A DNA stretch of 28,914 nucleotides from JBKPCD01 sp046727175 (lineage in GTDB: Bacteria > Acidobacteriota > Vicinamibacteria > Vicinamibacterales > 2-12-FULL-66-21). Positions 15,473 to 24,339 of this stretch are shown piece by piece (position 1 is the stretch's first letter; each line of letters opens with the position of its first letter). The notes under the pieces were generated by a model that had not been told where the DNA came from, did no database searches, and saw nothing but the letters and a program-made list of their open reading frames with translations. Where the stretch lies: positions 1-28,914 of the forward strand of contig JBKPCD010000038.1 of assembly GCA_046727175.1 (NCBI GenBank), written 5' to 3'. The position numbers were made by a program, and so were the translations under genes.

Positions 15473-16675
15473 TCACGCCACGCTGCGTCGAACCTTTTGG
15501 ATGGCTTCGAGCACCGAGTCGATCCATGGCTCGTCGGCAAGCAGCGCGTTGTGCGGCAGCCACAGCCCGTTTGCGCAGTAGTCCTCCGCATTCGGACAGT
15601 CGCGAACGATGTGCCGCTGCCGCTCGAACAGCGCGTTTCGATAGATAGGATAGGGGTATCCGAGACTCACGGGTACTCCCTCCGCCTGCAGGGCCTCCGC
15701 CAGGCGCTCGCGGTTCAGATCCTTCCAGCGTCCGCCGTCCACTCGCATCGTAAACAGGTGATAGCCGTGTGCCGACACCCGGCGATCCAGGGCCGCCGGC
15801 AAGACATCGACTCCATCCACAGCCGCCAATCCATCGCGCAAACGCCCGGCGCGAGCGGCACGGACGGCGACCTGTGCCGGCAGACGTTCGAGCTGACGGA
15901 GGATCAGCGTCGCCTGAAAGCCGGTCATTCGCGCGTTCGTCCCGAGGTTCACGTGCTCGTACCAGGCGCCGCCGGCGCGGCGCCCCTGATTCGCGATGCT
16001 GGCCGCGCGATCGGCCAGTTCCGGCGTACTGGTCACGAGGATTCCGCCTTCGCCTGCCGTCAGGTTCTTCGACGCCTGGAAGCTGAACGATCCGAACGCG
16101 CCGAAACTGCCGACAGGGCGTCCGCGCCAGCTCGCGCCCGGTGCATGCGCACAGTCCTCGATCAGAATCAGACGGCGTTGCTCGCAGAGATCGACGACGG
16201 CATCGAGATCGACGGGATGGCCGGCAAAATGCACCGCCATGATCGCGCGCGTGCGGGACGTGATCGCGCGCTCGGCGGCAGCTGGCGACAGATTCAAGGT
16301 GTCGGCCTCGACGTCAGCGAACACCGGCACAGCGCCCACGCGCAAGATTGCGGTGGCGGAGGCGACGAAGGTTATCGGCGGCACGATGACCTCGTCACCG
16401 GTGCCAATCCTCGCCGCGGCCAGCGCGATCTCCAGTGAGACCGTGCCGTTGGCCGTCGCGATACCGCGAGTTGTACCGTGGAGCTCAGAGAACCGCCGCT
16501 CGAGCTCGCCGACGACGGGATGGTAACCGCCCCAAATGCGACTCTCGAGAACGCTAAGCAGCGCGGCCCGATCGTCGTCGTCGACGATCGGCCAGGCAGG
16601 TGGCGGCTGCTCGACGGCCGGCCGGCCGCCGAAGATCGCCAACGCTTCGCGCGCTTCATGGTTTACGGTCTTCAT
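15473..16675 (-). CDS. DegT/DnrJ/EryC1/StrS-family aminotransferase
   Basis: This 400-residue PLP enzyme has fold type I. Family marks are WPIVDDDDRAALLSVLES, ATANGTVSLEIALAAARIG, GDEVIVPPITFVASATAIL, IEDCAHAPGA (Asp that contacts the PLP ring nitrogen) and FSFQASKNLTAGEGG (Schiff-base Lys). It ends with the typical NALLADEPWIDSVLEAIQKV. These enzymes transaminate keto-sugars or keto-inositols, or in some cases act as dehydratases. In this operon a role on an amino- or keto-sugar is likely, though most relatives are biosynthetic. It is the last gene of the operon, 114 bp after the epimerase, with its own GAGGAG ribosome site nine bases before ATG 16675. Confidence 0.92.
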   Translation of the reverse strand: MKTVNHEAREALAIFGGRPAVEQPPPAWPIVDDDDRAALLSVLESRIWGGYHPVVGELERRFSELHGTTRGIATANGTVSLEIALAAARIGTGDEVIVPPITFVASATAILRVGAVPVFADVEADTLNLSPAAAERAITSRTRAIMAVHFAGHPVDLDAVVDLCEQRRLILIEDCAHAPGASWRGRPVGSFGAFGSFSFQASKNLTAGEGGILVTSTPELADRAASIANQGRRAGGAWYEHVNLGTNARMTGFQATLILRQLERLPAQVAVRAARAGRLRDGLAAVDGVDVLPAALDRRVSAHGYHLFTMRVDGGRWKDLNRERLAEALQAEGVPVSLGYPYPIYRNALFERQRHIVRDCPNAEDYCANGLWLPHNALLADEPWIDSVLEAIQKVRRSVA

Positions 16676-16701
16676 TCCCAGATCTCCTCGAAGTAGACCG
16701 G

Positions 16702-16790
16702 GGGGCTTCGCCCCGCCGGCACCCCATCGCCGTCGCTCGCTGGGACCCCTGCGCCCCGCTCCGCTCCTTCGGGCGCGCCTTCGGCGCGCC
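16702..16790. repeat. GC-rich multi-hairpin intergenic element
   Basis: Between the epimerase stop and the DegT start are GGGGC-TTC-GCCCC (16702-16714), a GCGCCC/GGGCGC pair (16751-16776) and GGCGCGCC-TTC-GGCGCGCC (16772-16790). The last touches the epimerase stop codon. All use TTC/TTCG-type loops. It looks like a dispersed palindromic repeat or an intra-operon attenuating or processing site; no second copy is seen in this window. Confidence 0.5.
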
Positions 16791-18127
16791 TAATAGTTCA
16801 TTCGCGGTCCACCCGGAACGCCTGATGGCTTGCCTCCGCGCGCGATCAGCCGGTCGAGAGCGAGCAGGTTGAGCATCAGGTGGCGTGGATGGTGATAGTG
16901 CTCGATTCTCTTGGGCCGCTTCCGGAATTCTGCGAAGTCCACCGTGCGATTGCCCGCGTAGATCCAGATGGGAGATCCATGCCTGGCCAGCGGGTAGGTC
17001 GCTTCGACGTAGTCGAGCGTCCGGTCGAACATGGCTTTCGCCCAGGCCTCGCCGGTGTGCTCGTAAACGAGGAGTGAACCGATCAGCACTTCTTCCTGCG
17101 CCCAGAGAACTTTGTCCAGCGTCCATGTGTTGTTGTCGACGTGCACCAGGTTGCGGAACACACCGCCGTACACGTTGTCCCACGCCACCTCGACGTGCCG
17201 CCGGAATCGCTCGCACAGCACGTCGAACAGCGCACCGTCGTTCCGCCGGAGCGCTTCCTGCATCAGCATCCAGTGCGTCTCGATGGCGTGCCCGGGGTAG
17301 ACCAGCTGCTCGTACTCGTTGTTGGGTCTCGACAGATCGTGATTGAGCAACTCGTTGCTGAGGCGAAACCGCGGGTTGTAGTGATATCGAACCACGGCGT
17401 CGATGCATCTGTCCGCAACAGCCGCGAGCTCACGGTCGGCCTCCCGCGTCAGCATCTGCGTGATGACACGGATCAGGACCATCCAGACGCCCTGAATGCG
17501 GGCGCCCGGGTAGGGACGCGCCTCGGGTCCCAGATACGTCTGGCCGATTGCCGGCTCGTAGTCGTCGCGGTCGTAGCGCGCAACGCAGTCGAGGATCAAT
17601 CGTTTCGCCGTTTCGCGGTGTTGACGCTCGCCCGTCGCCTGCGCGAGCTCCTGCAACCCTTCGGCAACGAAGAGCGCGCCGTAGATCGCGGTGTCCGGCA
17701 GGCTGAGCGCCTTGCCGTCGCGGCTGAATTGTCGAGGCCAGAGGCTGCCGTCGGCGGGTCGCGCACTGAGAATGAAGGCCGCGGACTTCCGCGCGACGTC
17801 GAGGAACCGCTGTTCGCGCGCGAGATGATTGTAGAGAAACGCGTAGATCCAGATTCCGCGGCCCTCGAACCAGCAATCCTTCGTGTCGCTCGCGCGCGCG
17901 CCGTCGTAGTCCGTGATGCACATGAAGCCGCCATATCGATGATCGATCACGAAGCGGTCCATGAACGGCAGGAAATCGTCGAACAGATACCTGCGATATC
18001 GATCGCGGATGGCATCAAGCGGCCGGGCCAGTGACGGCGGGTGCGGCGTCTGTTCTCGCCTCACGTCGAGACCTGCCCCGGCAAGGACCAGCGGCATACC
18101 GCAAAATGCTCGACGTGTCAGCGGCAT
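16790..18127 (-). CDS. AGE-family (N-acylglucosamine 2-epimerase-like) protein, exported
   Basis: This 445-residue protein starts with a Tat-like signal (LTRRAFCGMPLVLAGAG). It then has the (alpha/alpha)6-barrel sequence of AGE epimerases/isomerases. Typical blocks are DCWFEGRGIWIYAFLYNHLA, LPDTAIYGALFVAEGLQELA, YPGHAIETHWMLMQEALRR (catalytic-His region, about 276-285), LDKVLWAQEEVLIGSLLVYE and EHYHHPRHLMLNLLALDRLI (second His region, about 405-415). The family interconverts GlcNAc/ManNAc, Glc/Man or cellobiose epimers; related barrels are glycan hydrolases. An exported epimerase would be unusual, so hydrolase or lyase activity on oligosaccharides is a real alternative. It lies 13 bp after the SIS gene. 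Confidence 0.82.
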   Translation of the reverse strand: MPLTRRAFCGMPLVLAGAGLDVRREQTPHPPSLARPLDAIRDRYRRYLFDDFLPFMDRFVIDHRYGGFMCITDYDGARASDTKDCWFEGRGIWIYAFLYNHLAREQRFLDVARKSAAFILSARPADGSLWPRQFSRDGKALSLPDTAIYGALFVAEGLQELAQATGERQHRETAKRLILDCVARYDRDDYEPAIGQTYLGPEARPYPGARIQGVWMVLIRVITQMLTREADRELAAVADRCIDAVVRYHYNPRFRLSNELLNHDLSRPNNEYEQLVYPGHAIETHWMLMQEALRRNDGALFDVLCERFRRHVEVAWDNVYGGVFRNLVHVDNNTWTLDKVLWAQEEVLIGSLLVYEHTGEAWAKAMFDRTLDYVEATYPLARHGSPIWIYAGNRTVDFAEFRKRPKRIEHYHHPRHLMLNLLALDRLIARGGKPSGVPGGPRMNY

Positions 18128-18140
18128 GAGGATCGGACCC

Positions 18141-18896
18141 TCACTCGTCGCATAGCGAACTCGACAACGCTGTGATGCGGTTCACGTATGGTTCGAGGCT
18201 CGCCTCCAGCTCCCTATCACCCTCGTCCACGTTGGCGCTGCGCAGCACCCTCACGCGCAGGCCGCGCGCCGACGCGATCGCTGCCGCTTCGACGAGCACC
18301 GCGTTCACCAACGCGGCGCCACAGACCGTCGATGCGGGGCCGATCGGCCGATCGATCCCAGGGATTTCGACGAGTGCGTCACCCTCCGGAACGCCGGTGT
18401 CGAGGACGACGTCGGCCAGCTCGAATAGGCGCTTGCCGGAATGATGTCGAGAGGTTGCACTTCGCGAGTGCGCGAGGCTCGTAATCGCGATCACTTTCGC
18501 CGGGCGCGCGCGCATTTCCTGCGCCATCTCGATTGGCACGGCATTGCGTCCGGAGTTCGACGCGATGATCCCGACGTCGCCAGGCCTGATGACATGCCGC
18601 TCGAGAATCGAACGCGCGAGGCCATGCTCGCGCTCGGCGTGGGTGCTGGCGACGGCGCCGGCGAGCATCATCAGCCGGCGATCGCGGATCGGATTGACCG
18701 CAACCAGGCCGCCGGCGCGAAAGAACGCCTCCTCCGCCAGCAGATGCGAGTGGCCACACCCGAACGTGTGGACGAGGCCGTCGATGGCCAGCGTGTCGGC
18801 AACGAGCTCCGCTGCTCGACGGATCTGGCCAGACTGCTCTCGACGAATGCGAGTGACGAGTGCCAGCAGCGCGTCCAGATATTCGGCGAACGCCAT
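18141..18896 (-). CDS. SIS-domain protein (UPF0309-like sugar-phosphate binding)
   Basis: This 251-residue cytosolic protein has one SIS (sugar isomerase) domain. Its N-terminal helices lead to VHTFGCGHSHLLAEEAFFRA (about residues 42-61). The phosphate-binding Ser-rich loop is PGDVGIIASNSGRNAVPIEM (about 105), then AKVIAITSLAHS and the late VCGAALVNAVLVEAAAIA. This pattern matches the UPF0309-type single SIS proteins, whose reaction is unproven; other SIS proteins isomerise amino-sugar phosphates or cleave MurNAc-6-phosphate ethers. It starts 3 bp after the BadF-type kinase, and the pair probably acts on the same phosphorylated amino sugar. Confidence 0.85.
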   Translation of the reverse strand: MAFAEYLDALLALVTRIRREQSGQIRRAAELVADTLAIDGLVHTFGCGHSHLLAEEAFFRAGGLVAVNPIRDRRLMMLAGAVASTHAEREHGLARSILERHVIRPGDVGIIASNSGRNAVPIEMAQEMRARPAKVIAITSLAHSRSATSRHHSGKRLFELADVVLDTGVPEGDALVEIPGIDRPIGPASTVCGAALVNAVLVEAAAIASARGLRVRVLRSANVDEGDRELEASLEPYVNRITALSSSLCDE

Positions 18897-18899
18897 CGC

Positions 18900-19871
18900 T
18901 CAGTGACCCTCCGCGGCAGCGGCCGACTGAAAAGCCACGACCGGCCAGCCGAGCGTGAGACGTCCCAGCAAATACGCGCCGATGATCGGCGCGAATCGTG
19001 GCCGCTCGACCCGCACGTCTGGGACGAGCCGATTCAGTTCGCTCACGAAGGCTTCACGCGCAACCACACATTCGGCCAACACCGAACCTTGATACGACAC
19101 GAGCCGATCGTGATCGCGAAGCCCGAGGCGATCGATGGCGACCGCCACGCCTCGCGCCAGATCGGTTCCGGCGCGAACGAGAATACCGCGAGCAGTCCCG
19201 TCCCCAGCTTCAGCGACCGTTTCGACCATCGGAGCAAGTGCGGCGATGTCCGCGATCCCCATGCCCGCACCGTAGACGGCCTTCAGCATCTCGCGAAAAT
19301 CACGCAGACCGAATCGATCCAGGAAAGCGCGTATGAGGCCGTTGGCGGGTTCAAGACCATCGTGAGCCCTCGCCGCCGCCGCGAGCGCCTGACGCGCGAT
19401 CTCGTGGGCGCTTCCCTCGTTGCCAAATAGAGGGCCCCATCCACCGACCTTGATTCGCCTGCCGTCGGGACCGACTCCGAGCACGTTCGAACCGGTCCCG
19501 GCCAGCGCAACCACACCGGGCCGGCCACTCAATGCCGCGAGATGGGCGATGACGACATCTCCTTCGATGGCGATCACGGACGTTCCGACGTCGCCGATCA
19601 GTGTGCGACCCACTTCCGCACCGGCACCGTCGTAGTCGACGCCGGCGAGGCCAGCGGCCACGCACCGTACGGCTGATGGCGACAGCGCTCCATCCGTCAG
19701 CGCCGCATCCATGGCGGCGGACAGCCCCTGACGCGCGCGGCCATGATCAATCAGCAGGTGATTGGATGGCCCTCCTTCCCCACGTCCCAGGATCCGGCCA
19801 TCGCGATCGAAGGCCACGCATCGCGTGTGGGTTCCGCCGCTGTCGAGTGCCAGGATGATTTCGTGAGCCAT
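18900..19871 (-). CDS. BadF/BadG-type ATPase, probable N-acetylglucosamine kinase
   Basis: This 323-residue member of the ASKHA fold has phosphate-1 motif LALDSGGTHTRCVAFD (about residues 7-22), a second glycine motif VALAGTGSNVLGVG (about 120) and GGWGPLFGNEGSAHEIARQA (about 143), the sugar-contact signature of BadF-type GlcNAc kinases. The C-terminal adenosine part includes VSYQGSVLAECVVAREAF and FAPIIGAYLLGRL. The likely reaction is ATP-dependent 6-phosphorylation of an N-acetylated hexosamine in the cytosol. It sits between the esterase gene (11-bp gap) and the SIS gene (3-bp gap), matching salvage of amino sugars released from the polysaccharide. Confidence 0.88.
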   Translation of the reverse strand: MAHEIILALDSGGTHTRCVAFDRDGRILGRGEGGPSNHLLIDHGRARQGLSAAMDAALTDGALSPSAVRCVAAGLAGVDYDGAGAEVGRTLIGDVGTSVIAIEGDVVIAHLAALSGRPGVVALAGTGSNVLGVGPDGRRIKVGGWGPLFGNEGSAHEIARQALAAAARAHDGLEPANGLIRAFLDRFGLRDFREMLKAVYGAGMGIADIAALAPMVETVAEAGDGTARGILVRAGTDLARGVAVAIDRLGLRDHDRLVSYQGSVLAECVVAREAFVSELNRLVPDVRVERPRFAPIIGAYLLGRLTLGWPVVAFQSAAAAEGH

Positions 19872-19882
19872 TGGTTCGCCGA

Positions 19883-21097
19883 TCAGCTCTTGAGCCAGCG
19901 ATCGAGCCAGTTATAGGCGCGGGCGGCGGCATGGTCGGGAAAGCTGTGGCCGCCCGAAAAGTAATACGCGTCGATCTGCTCGGCCGCACCATGAGCCTCG
20001 TAAATCGGCCGCACACGCCCCAGCGATCGCCGAACGCTCCAGCCGGCGTTCGGAAACACGAAGTCATCGTCCGAGGTGGAGAGCAGCAGAGGCCGCGGCG
20101 CGATGAGCGCGAGCATCATGTGCTGATCGAACGGGACCTCCACGACTTCCGAGTCTGGCATCGCACGATAGCGATCCATCGTGATGTGGGGGCTGCTCAC
20201 ATAGAAACCGAGCCGTGGCAGCAGCGCCGTCGCATGCGACCATCGAAACGTGTTGCCGTCCAGGCGGAAGGTGTCGTAGCCACAGCTGCTGACGCCGGCG
20301 CGGATGCGGCCGTCGAGTGCGATCGCCCACAAGGTGGTGATTCCACCGTGCGAGTGGCCAATCGAGCCGATTCTGTCCGCATCCACGACGTCGAGGGTCT
20401 GGAGGTAGTCGATGCCGCGCGAGAGATCCCACACCATCTTGCCGAGCAGCGACCACTCGCGCCGACGCCGGTAGAAAGGAATGGCGTCGCCGTAGTGACC
20501 GCTTGCCCCGTCGTGACGATCTCCGAAACACAGGGCGTCGTACGTCAGCGTGACGTATCCGCGTTCCGCGAGCCGCAGCGCCACGTGCAGCTCGCGATTC
20601 CCTGCCAATCCAGCCGGCTCCTTCTTGCCGGCTTGTGTCGTCTGATGTGGACAGAGCACCGCCGGCACACGGCCGCGAGGTTTCGACGGCAGCAGGACGT
20701 ACGCGGCAATTCGCTCGCCAGGCTCGACGTCGTATTCGACCGTCCGGCGAACGATGTCGCCCTCGAGCGACTCATCGACCACCGTGGCGTTCAGCGCCGC
20801 CTTCTGGGCCGGCGGCTTACCGACAAACACGTCCAGGATCTTCCTTAAGAGCGACTGTCGCGTCGGCCAGGTGGTAAGTGTTAAAGAAGACGAGCGATCG
20901 GCGAGCTCGACGAGCTCTGCTCGCCCTGCCTGATCGCTCGAAACCGCCGGCCTGGCTTCGCCGGTCAGTCTTCGCCAGCGCTGCCAGCTCCAGTCCACGT
21001 AATCGAACTCACTTTTCGGCCGCGGACGCTGCGAGCTGAAGAACGGCGCAGCCGTCAGCGCGAGCCCAGGCACCTCCAGGAACTCTCGTCGGTTCAT
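19883..21097 (-). CDS. Alpha/beta hydrolase (acetyl xylan esterase-like), exported
   Basis: This 404-residue hydrolase has a Tat-like N-terminus (NRREFLEVPGLALTAAPFF). It is followed by the fold seen in large acidobacterial/planctomycetal esterases of the dienelactone-hydrolase/acetyl-xylan-esterase type. Nucleophile elbow GSIGHSHGG (Ser near residue 246), acid segment STSDDDFVFPN (near 338) and catalytic His in SGGHSFPDH (near 385) form a complete triad. The upstream strand is GRVPAVLCPHQTTQAGKKEP. It probably removes O- or N-acyl groups or other ester groups from a glycan outside the cytoplasm. The ATG overlaps the stop of the lyase gene (4 bp), so translation is coupled. Confidence 0.87.
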   Translation of the reverse strand: MNRREFLEVPGLALTAAPFFSSQRPRPKSEFDYVDWSWQRWRRLTGEARPAVSSDQAGRAELVELADRSSSLTLTTWPTRQSLLRKILDVFVGKPPAQKAALNATVVDESLEGDIVRRTVEYDVEPGERIAAYVLLPSKPRGRVPAVLCPHQTTQAGKKEPAGLAGNRELHVALRLAERGYVTLTYDALCFGDRHDGASGHYGDAIPFYRRRREWSLLGKMVWDLSRGIDYLQTLDVVDADRIGSIGHSHGGITTLWAIALDGRIRAGVSSCGYDTFRLDGNTFRWSHATALLPRLGFYVSSPHITMDRYRAMPDSEVVEVPFDQHMMLALIAPRPLLLSTSDDDFVFPNAGWSVRRSLGRVRPIYEAHGAAEQIDAYYFSGGHSFPDHAAARAYNWLDRWLKS

Positions 21098-24000
21098 CGC
21101 GCCATCCCTGCGAACGCCGGCGATCCCTTCGACGTAACCATCCGCAGTTGGTGCCGGCCGGCTGGCAACTCGATCGTGACCCTTTGTTCCGCCGCATCAG
21201 TGCGAACACTGCGCGCGGCAAGGACGCGGCCGTCCAACTCTACGGTCGACGGCGCGCCGCCAACGGCAAGCGTCAACGCCGTCGCGTCACGCGCCGTGCA
21301 TGTGACTGTCACGCCATCCGGCCGATATCGCGCGATGAGGGACACCGGCCGATCGGCTTGGACGAGGAGTCGGCCCGCCTCCGCCATGCTGGTCATGCGG
21401 TGGCCGCTGACCTGCACGAGAGTTGTGCCCTCGCGGGTGGTGCTCCAGGTGTCGGCATCGACGTTCCAGTCGCGAAAACGGGCAGCACCGACGGCCCCCC
21501 GCGCGCGAAAGAGCACCATGTCGCGGAGGTTTCCTCTCGGCGTTTCTATGCCTCTCCACGACCCGTCGTCCACCGTGGTGAATCGATCCGCGGCAGTGTT
21601 TGCCGCTTCGGGCGTCCGCGCCGCCACGAGTGCGACGAGGAATTCGCTCGCCGCAGCAGGCTTCGCGCTTCGGAGATCGAGATAAGCCGGCAGCGGGGGA
21701 ACCGGCGCCGGCGTGCGCGTCGCAAACGTCGCGTATTGGAGCCGTCCGTCCCCGATGTTGAACGACGCACCGGGCAACAGCGATCGAACAGCGAGGGCAG
21801 CCTGCGATCCCGCATATGTCGCTTTCTCACCACTGGCGGTCAGCCCGGAGCGTTTCGCTACGTGCAGCCGCCAGTCGAACCGGGCCGGCTCACCCGATGC
21901 GACCATATCGTCGCGCACGAGCAGATAGCCGGGCTTCATGAACACCAGTTGCCTGGTGTAGTGCGACAGACGTCCCTTGTAGACCGATGCGAGATCGCTT
22001 GTCACAGCATCGTAGGTCTCACTGAGTACGACGTCGCTGATCCTCGGATACGCGGCGAGCGCTTTGAACTGCGCCGTGTCGGCGATGGCCTGACTCTCGG
22101 GATCGCCATCCACCAGCACGGTGTTGTGTCCCGCCGCCTGTGTGAAGAACGTGGCGTAGTAGGGATCCTTGTAGTAGTCGGACCATCCCGCCTCGGTGGC
22201 CAATGTCTCGCCGAACGCCCGGAACAGAAACGCACCCTGGTCGGCGTGGTTGTGATTGAAGGTGGGTCCTGCCCGGAACAGCACCAGGGGATCGTCCGGT
22301 CCCCAGCCGCCGCGGAACACGGCGTTGCCCTTGTCCGGAAAGAAACGCGATCCTGGCGATGGCGGCGGGGTCGGCGCGATCGCGTCATCGAAGAAAATGA
22401 AGTCTTCGATCGTCCGCGCCTCGAAGCGCGACGCGTACCAGCGCATCACCGGATCTTTCGATCGATAGACGACCCCGGCGATGCCGTGACCGGCGGGCGG
22501 GTGCGTATCGCCCATATCCAGCGATTCGGTGGGCGGAGTCGCCAGCATCGAGAGCGGATACGCGAGCGACTGGAGGACGTGGGTTCGCGACCAGTAATCG
22601 ACACCGAACACGCGCTCGAGCGCGTGCAGCATCGGGCCCAGCGTCTCGAGATCGAACTCCTGATAACTGATGCCCTCGCCGTAGCTGCCGTCGGGAAGAA
22701 AGCTGGCACCGATGTGGCTCTCCATCTTGAGGAGCAAACCCAGAACGGCCGGCTCCAGCAGCGCCTGCTCGTCAGGTGTCGTGTCTCCCTCGATTGCGGC
22801 AGCGGCGATCAACGCCCCGCCAACGGTGTGGGCGATCCAATTACTGGTGTGCGCCATCACCCGGTTGTCGAGCACGTACTCGCGCCATGTCGGCAGAATC
22901 GATCGGTCGATGAGCGTCTTCCGGATGGAGCTGCGCTGCTCGGCGGAGAGCTGGTCGTAGAGGAGGTCGTAGCCGAGGGCGACGGCGGCGGCCAGCTGCC
23001 CTGCGGGATAGTAGGTGTGCTGCCCGTGTGCCTCGAACCACGGCGGCGCCCAGCGGCTCCAGCCCGCCACGTCGACCAGTGCCTCACGCGCGGACGCCGC
23101 CGCTGCGCTGTCTCCGTTCACGAAAGCGACGATCGCGTTGTCCGCAATGCGTTGGCGACCGCGGTTCAGGACGTCGAAGTAGCCGAGCAGAGATGGAAGC
23201 AGGTATTCGCGATCCAGCATCTCGAACACACGTCCGCCGTCGGCCAGCGAGCCGCTGTCGCGTGCGGCCTTGGCTCGTTGCTCGATCTGTGGCCACAGCT
23301 TCGCAAATCGCGCATGCCGCCTTCTCTCCGTCAACCGTGCCAGATCGGCCCTGGTGAAGTACAGCCGAGGGTGTGCTGCCGATGTCGCATGAACCATGAA
23401 GCGGAATGTCGTCTCGACGACGGCTCCGTCTGCGCTGTTGCCACTGACTTGGGCGATCCACGTTCCGGGAGGATCGTCGGCTTTCAGGACGAGCGCGGAA
23501 TCGTTGGTCCAGCGACCATCGCCAGCCGTCCTATCCCCATGTGTCCCATCGTCATAGAGCGGTTTCGTCAGTCCGTTGGCTTCATGGCCTTGCGGAGCGA
23601 AGCGACTTTCGACACGATTCATCCGGACTGGGGCTGCGACTTCGACGGCGATCGTCGACCCTGCGCGATACCCCACAGTGGTCACCAGCTCCGGCCACGG
23701 GTTGTATTGGCGCACCACCGGGGCGATGACGGTGAACGCCGCGTGCCGCGAAGCGCTCAGACTGACGTCATCGAGGAGAAACCGATAGGTCACATCGGGC
23801 CTCGCCGCAGCGATGTTGGCGACGATGTAGACAGCCTGAAAGTCTTCTCTTGCAGACAGAGGCGATGCGTCACTTCGGAAATCGGCGCCGCGAAGTGCCA
23901 CGTCAACCCATGATCCGATTGTTGCCGATTGCCGGGAGAGAAACAGACGCCCGGATGTGCCCGCCAGACCGGTCTCGATCGTTGCGGCGCTGCCAGGCGC

Positions 24001-24339
24001 TTCGAGGCGGTAGGAGTACGAAAGGCGTGCACCACGTTCCGCGATGAACGGGACGTGTTTGATGAAGCCGATTCGGAGCGGCCCCGCGGCCGTTGGCCGA
24101 ACGACCCGCATGAGCGACCGGCCGCCGCGCGCGTCGTACATCGTCGTCGGCGTCAGCGAGGGTTCGTACCCGACATCCTGCGGCGGCGGGTAGCTCGCCC
24201 ACTGGCCGAGGCTGTCACCCTGGAAGTCGTCACGCATCGTGAACGGCGCAGTGAGATTGCCCGCCTGCCGACTGGCCGCCGGCGGCTGCGGCATCGCGGG
24301 TGCCGCTAACGCAACTCCGAGGATCAAGAACGGTTTCAT
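21094..24339 (-). CDS. Heparinase II/III-like polysaccharide lyase, multidomain
   Basis: This 1081-residue secreted protein starts with a signal (MKPFLILGVALAAPAMPQPP). Next comes a beta-sandwich, carbohydrate-binding-like region at about 33-200 (GRSLMRVVRPTAAGPLRIGF). An Ig-like module at about 205-325 holds YDDGTHGDRTAGDGRWT. An alpha-helical toroid at about 330-640 contains HTSNWIAHTVGGALIAAAAI and YGEGISYQEF near 552. The heparinase II/III beta-sandwich at about 660-900 carries FNHNHADQGAFLF near 694, plus GHNTVLVDGD. A C-terminal beta domain follows. Tyr and His of these motifs match the usual lyase Tyr/His pair. Such enzymes cleave uronic-acid-containing polysaccharides by beta-elimination. 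It overlaps both neighbours by 4 bp. The substrate is not predictable from sequence alone. Confidence 0.88.
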   Translation of the reverse strand: MKPFLILGVALAAPAMPQPPAASRQAGNLTAPFTMRDDFQGDSLGQWASYPPPQDVGYEPSLTPTTMYDARGGRSLMRVVRPTAAGPLRIGFIKHVPFIAERGARLSYSYRLEAPGSAATIETGLAGTSGRLFLSRQSATIGSWVDVALRGADFRSDASPLSAREDFQAVYIVANIAAARPDVTYRFLLDDVSLSASRHAAFTVIAPVVRQYNPWPELVTTVGYRAGSTIAVEVAAPVRMNRVESRFAPQGHEANGLTKPLYDDGTHGDRTAGDGRWTNDSALVLKADDPPGTWIAQVSGNSADGAVVETTFRFMVHATSAAHPRLYFTRADLARLTERRRHARFAKLWPQIEQRAKAARDSGSLADGGRVFEMLDREYLLPSLLGYFDVLNRGRQRIADNAIVAFVNGDSAAAASAREALVDVAGWSRWAPPWFEAHGQHTYYPAGQLAAAVALGYDLLYDQLSAEQRSSIRKTLIDRSILPTWREYVLDNRVMAHTSNWIAHTVGGALIAAAAIEGDTTPDEQALLEPAVLGLLLKMESHIGASFLPDGSYGEGISYQEFDLETLGPMLHALERVFGVDYWSRTHVLQSLAYPLSMLATPPTESLDMGDTHPPAGHGIAGVVYRSKDPVMRWYASRFEARTIEDFIFFDDAIAPTPPPSPGSRFFPDKGNAVFRGGWGPDDPLVLFRAGPTFNHNHADQGAFLFRAFGETLATEAGWSDYYKDPYYATFFTQAAGHNTVLVDGDPESQAIADTAQFKALAAYPRISDVVLSETYDAVTSDLASVYKGRLSHYTRQLVFMKPGYLLVRDDMVASGEPARFDWRLHVAKRSGLTASGEKATYAGSQAALAVRSLLPGASFNIGDGRLQYATFATRTPAPVPPLPAYLDLRSAKPAAASEFLVALVAARTPEAANTAADRFTTVDDGSWRGIETPRGNLRDMVLFRARGAVGAARFRDWNVDADTWSTTREGTTLVQVSGHRMTSMAEAGRLLVQADRPVSLIARYRPDGVTVTCTARDATALTLAVGGAPSTVELDGRVLAARSVRTDAAEQRVTIELPAGRHQLRMVTSKGSPAFAGMAR

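Noticed and set aside
16656..17408. Minus-strand frame overlapping the epimerase 3' half
   Set aside because: Arg-rich out-of-frame shadow of the AGE-family gene.
21148..23913. Very long open frame (921 codons) on the plus strand opposite the lyase
   Set aside because: It is antisense to a clear multidomain lyase, is extremely Arg-rich, has no motifs, and is expected from codon bias in GC-rich DNA.
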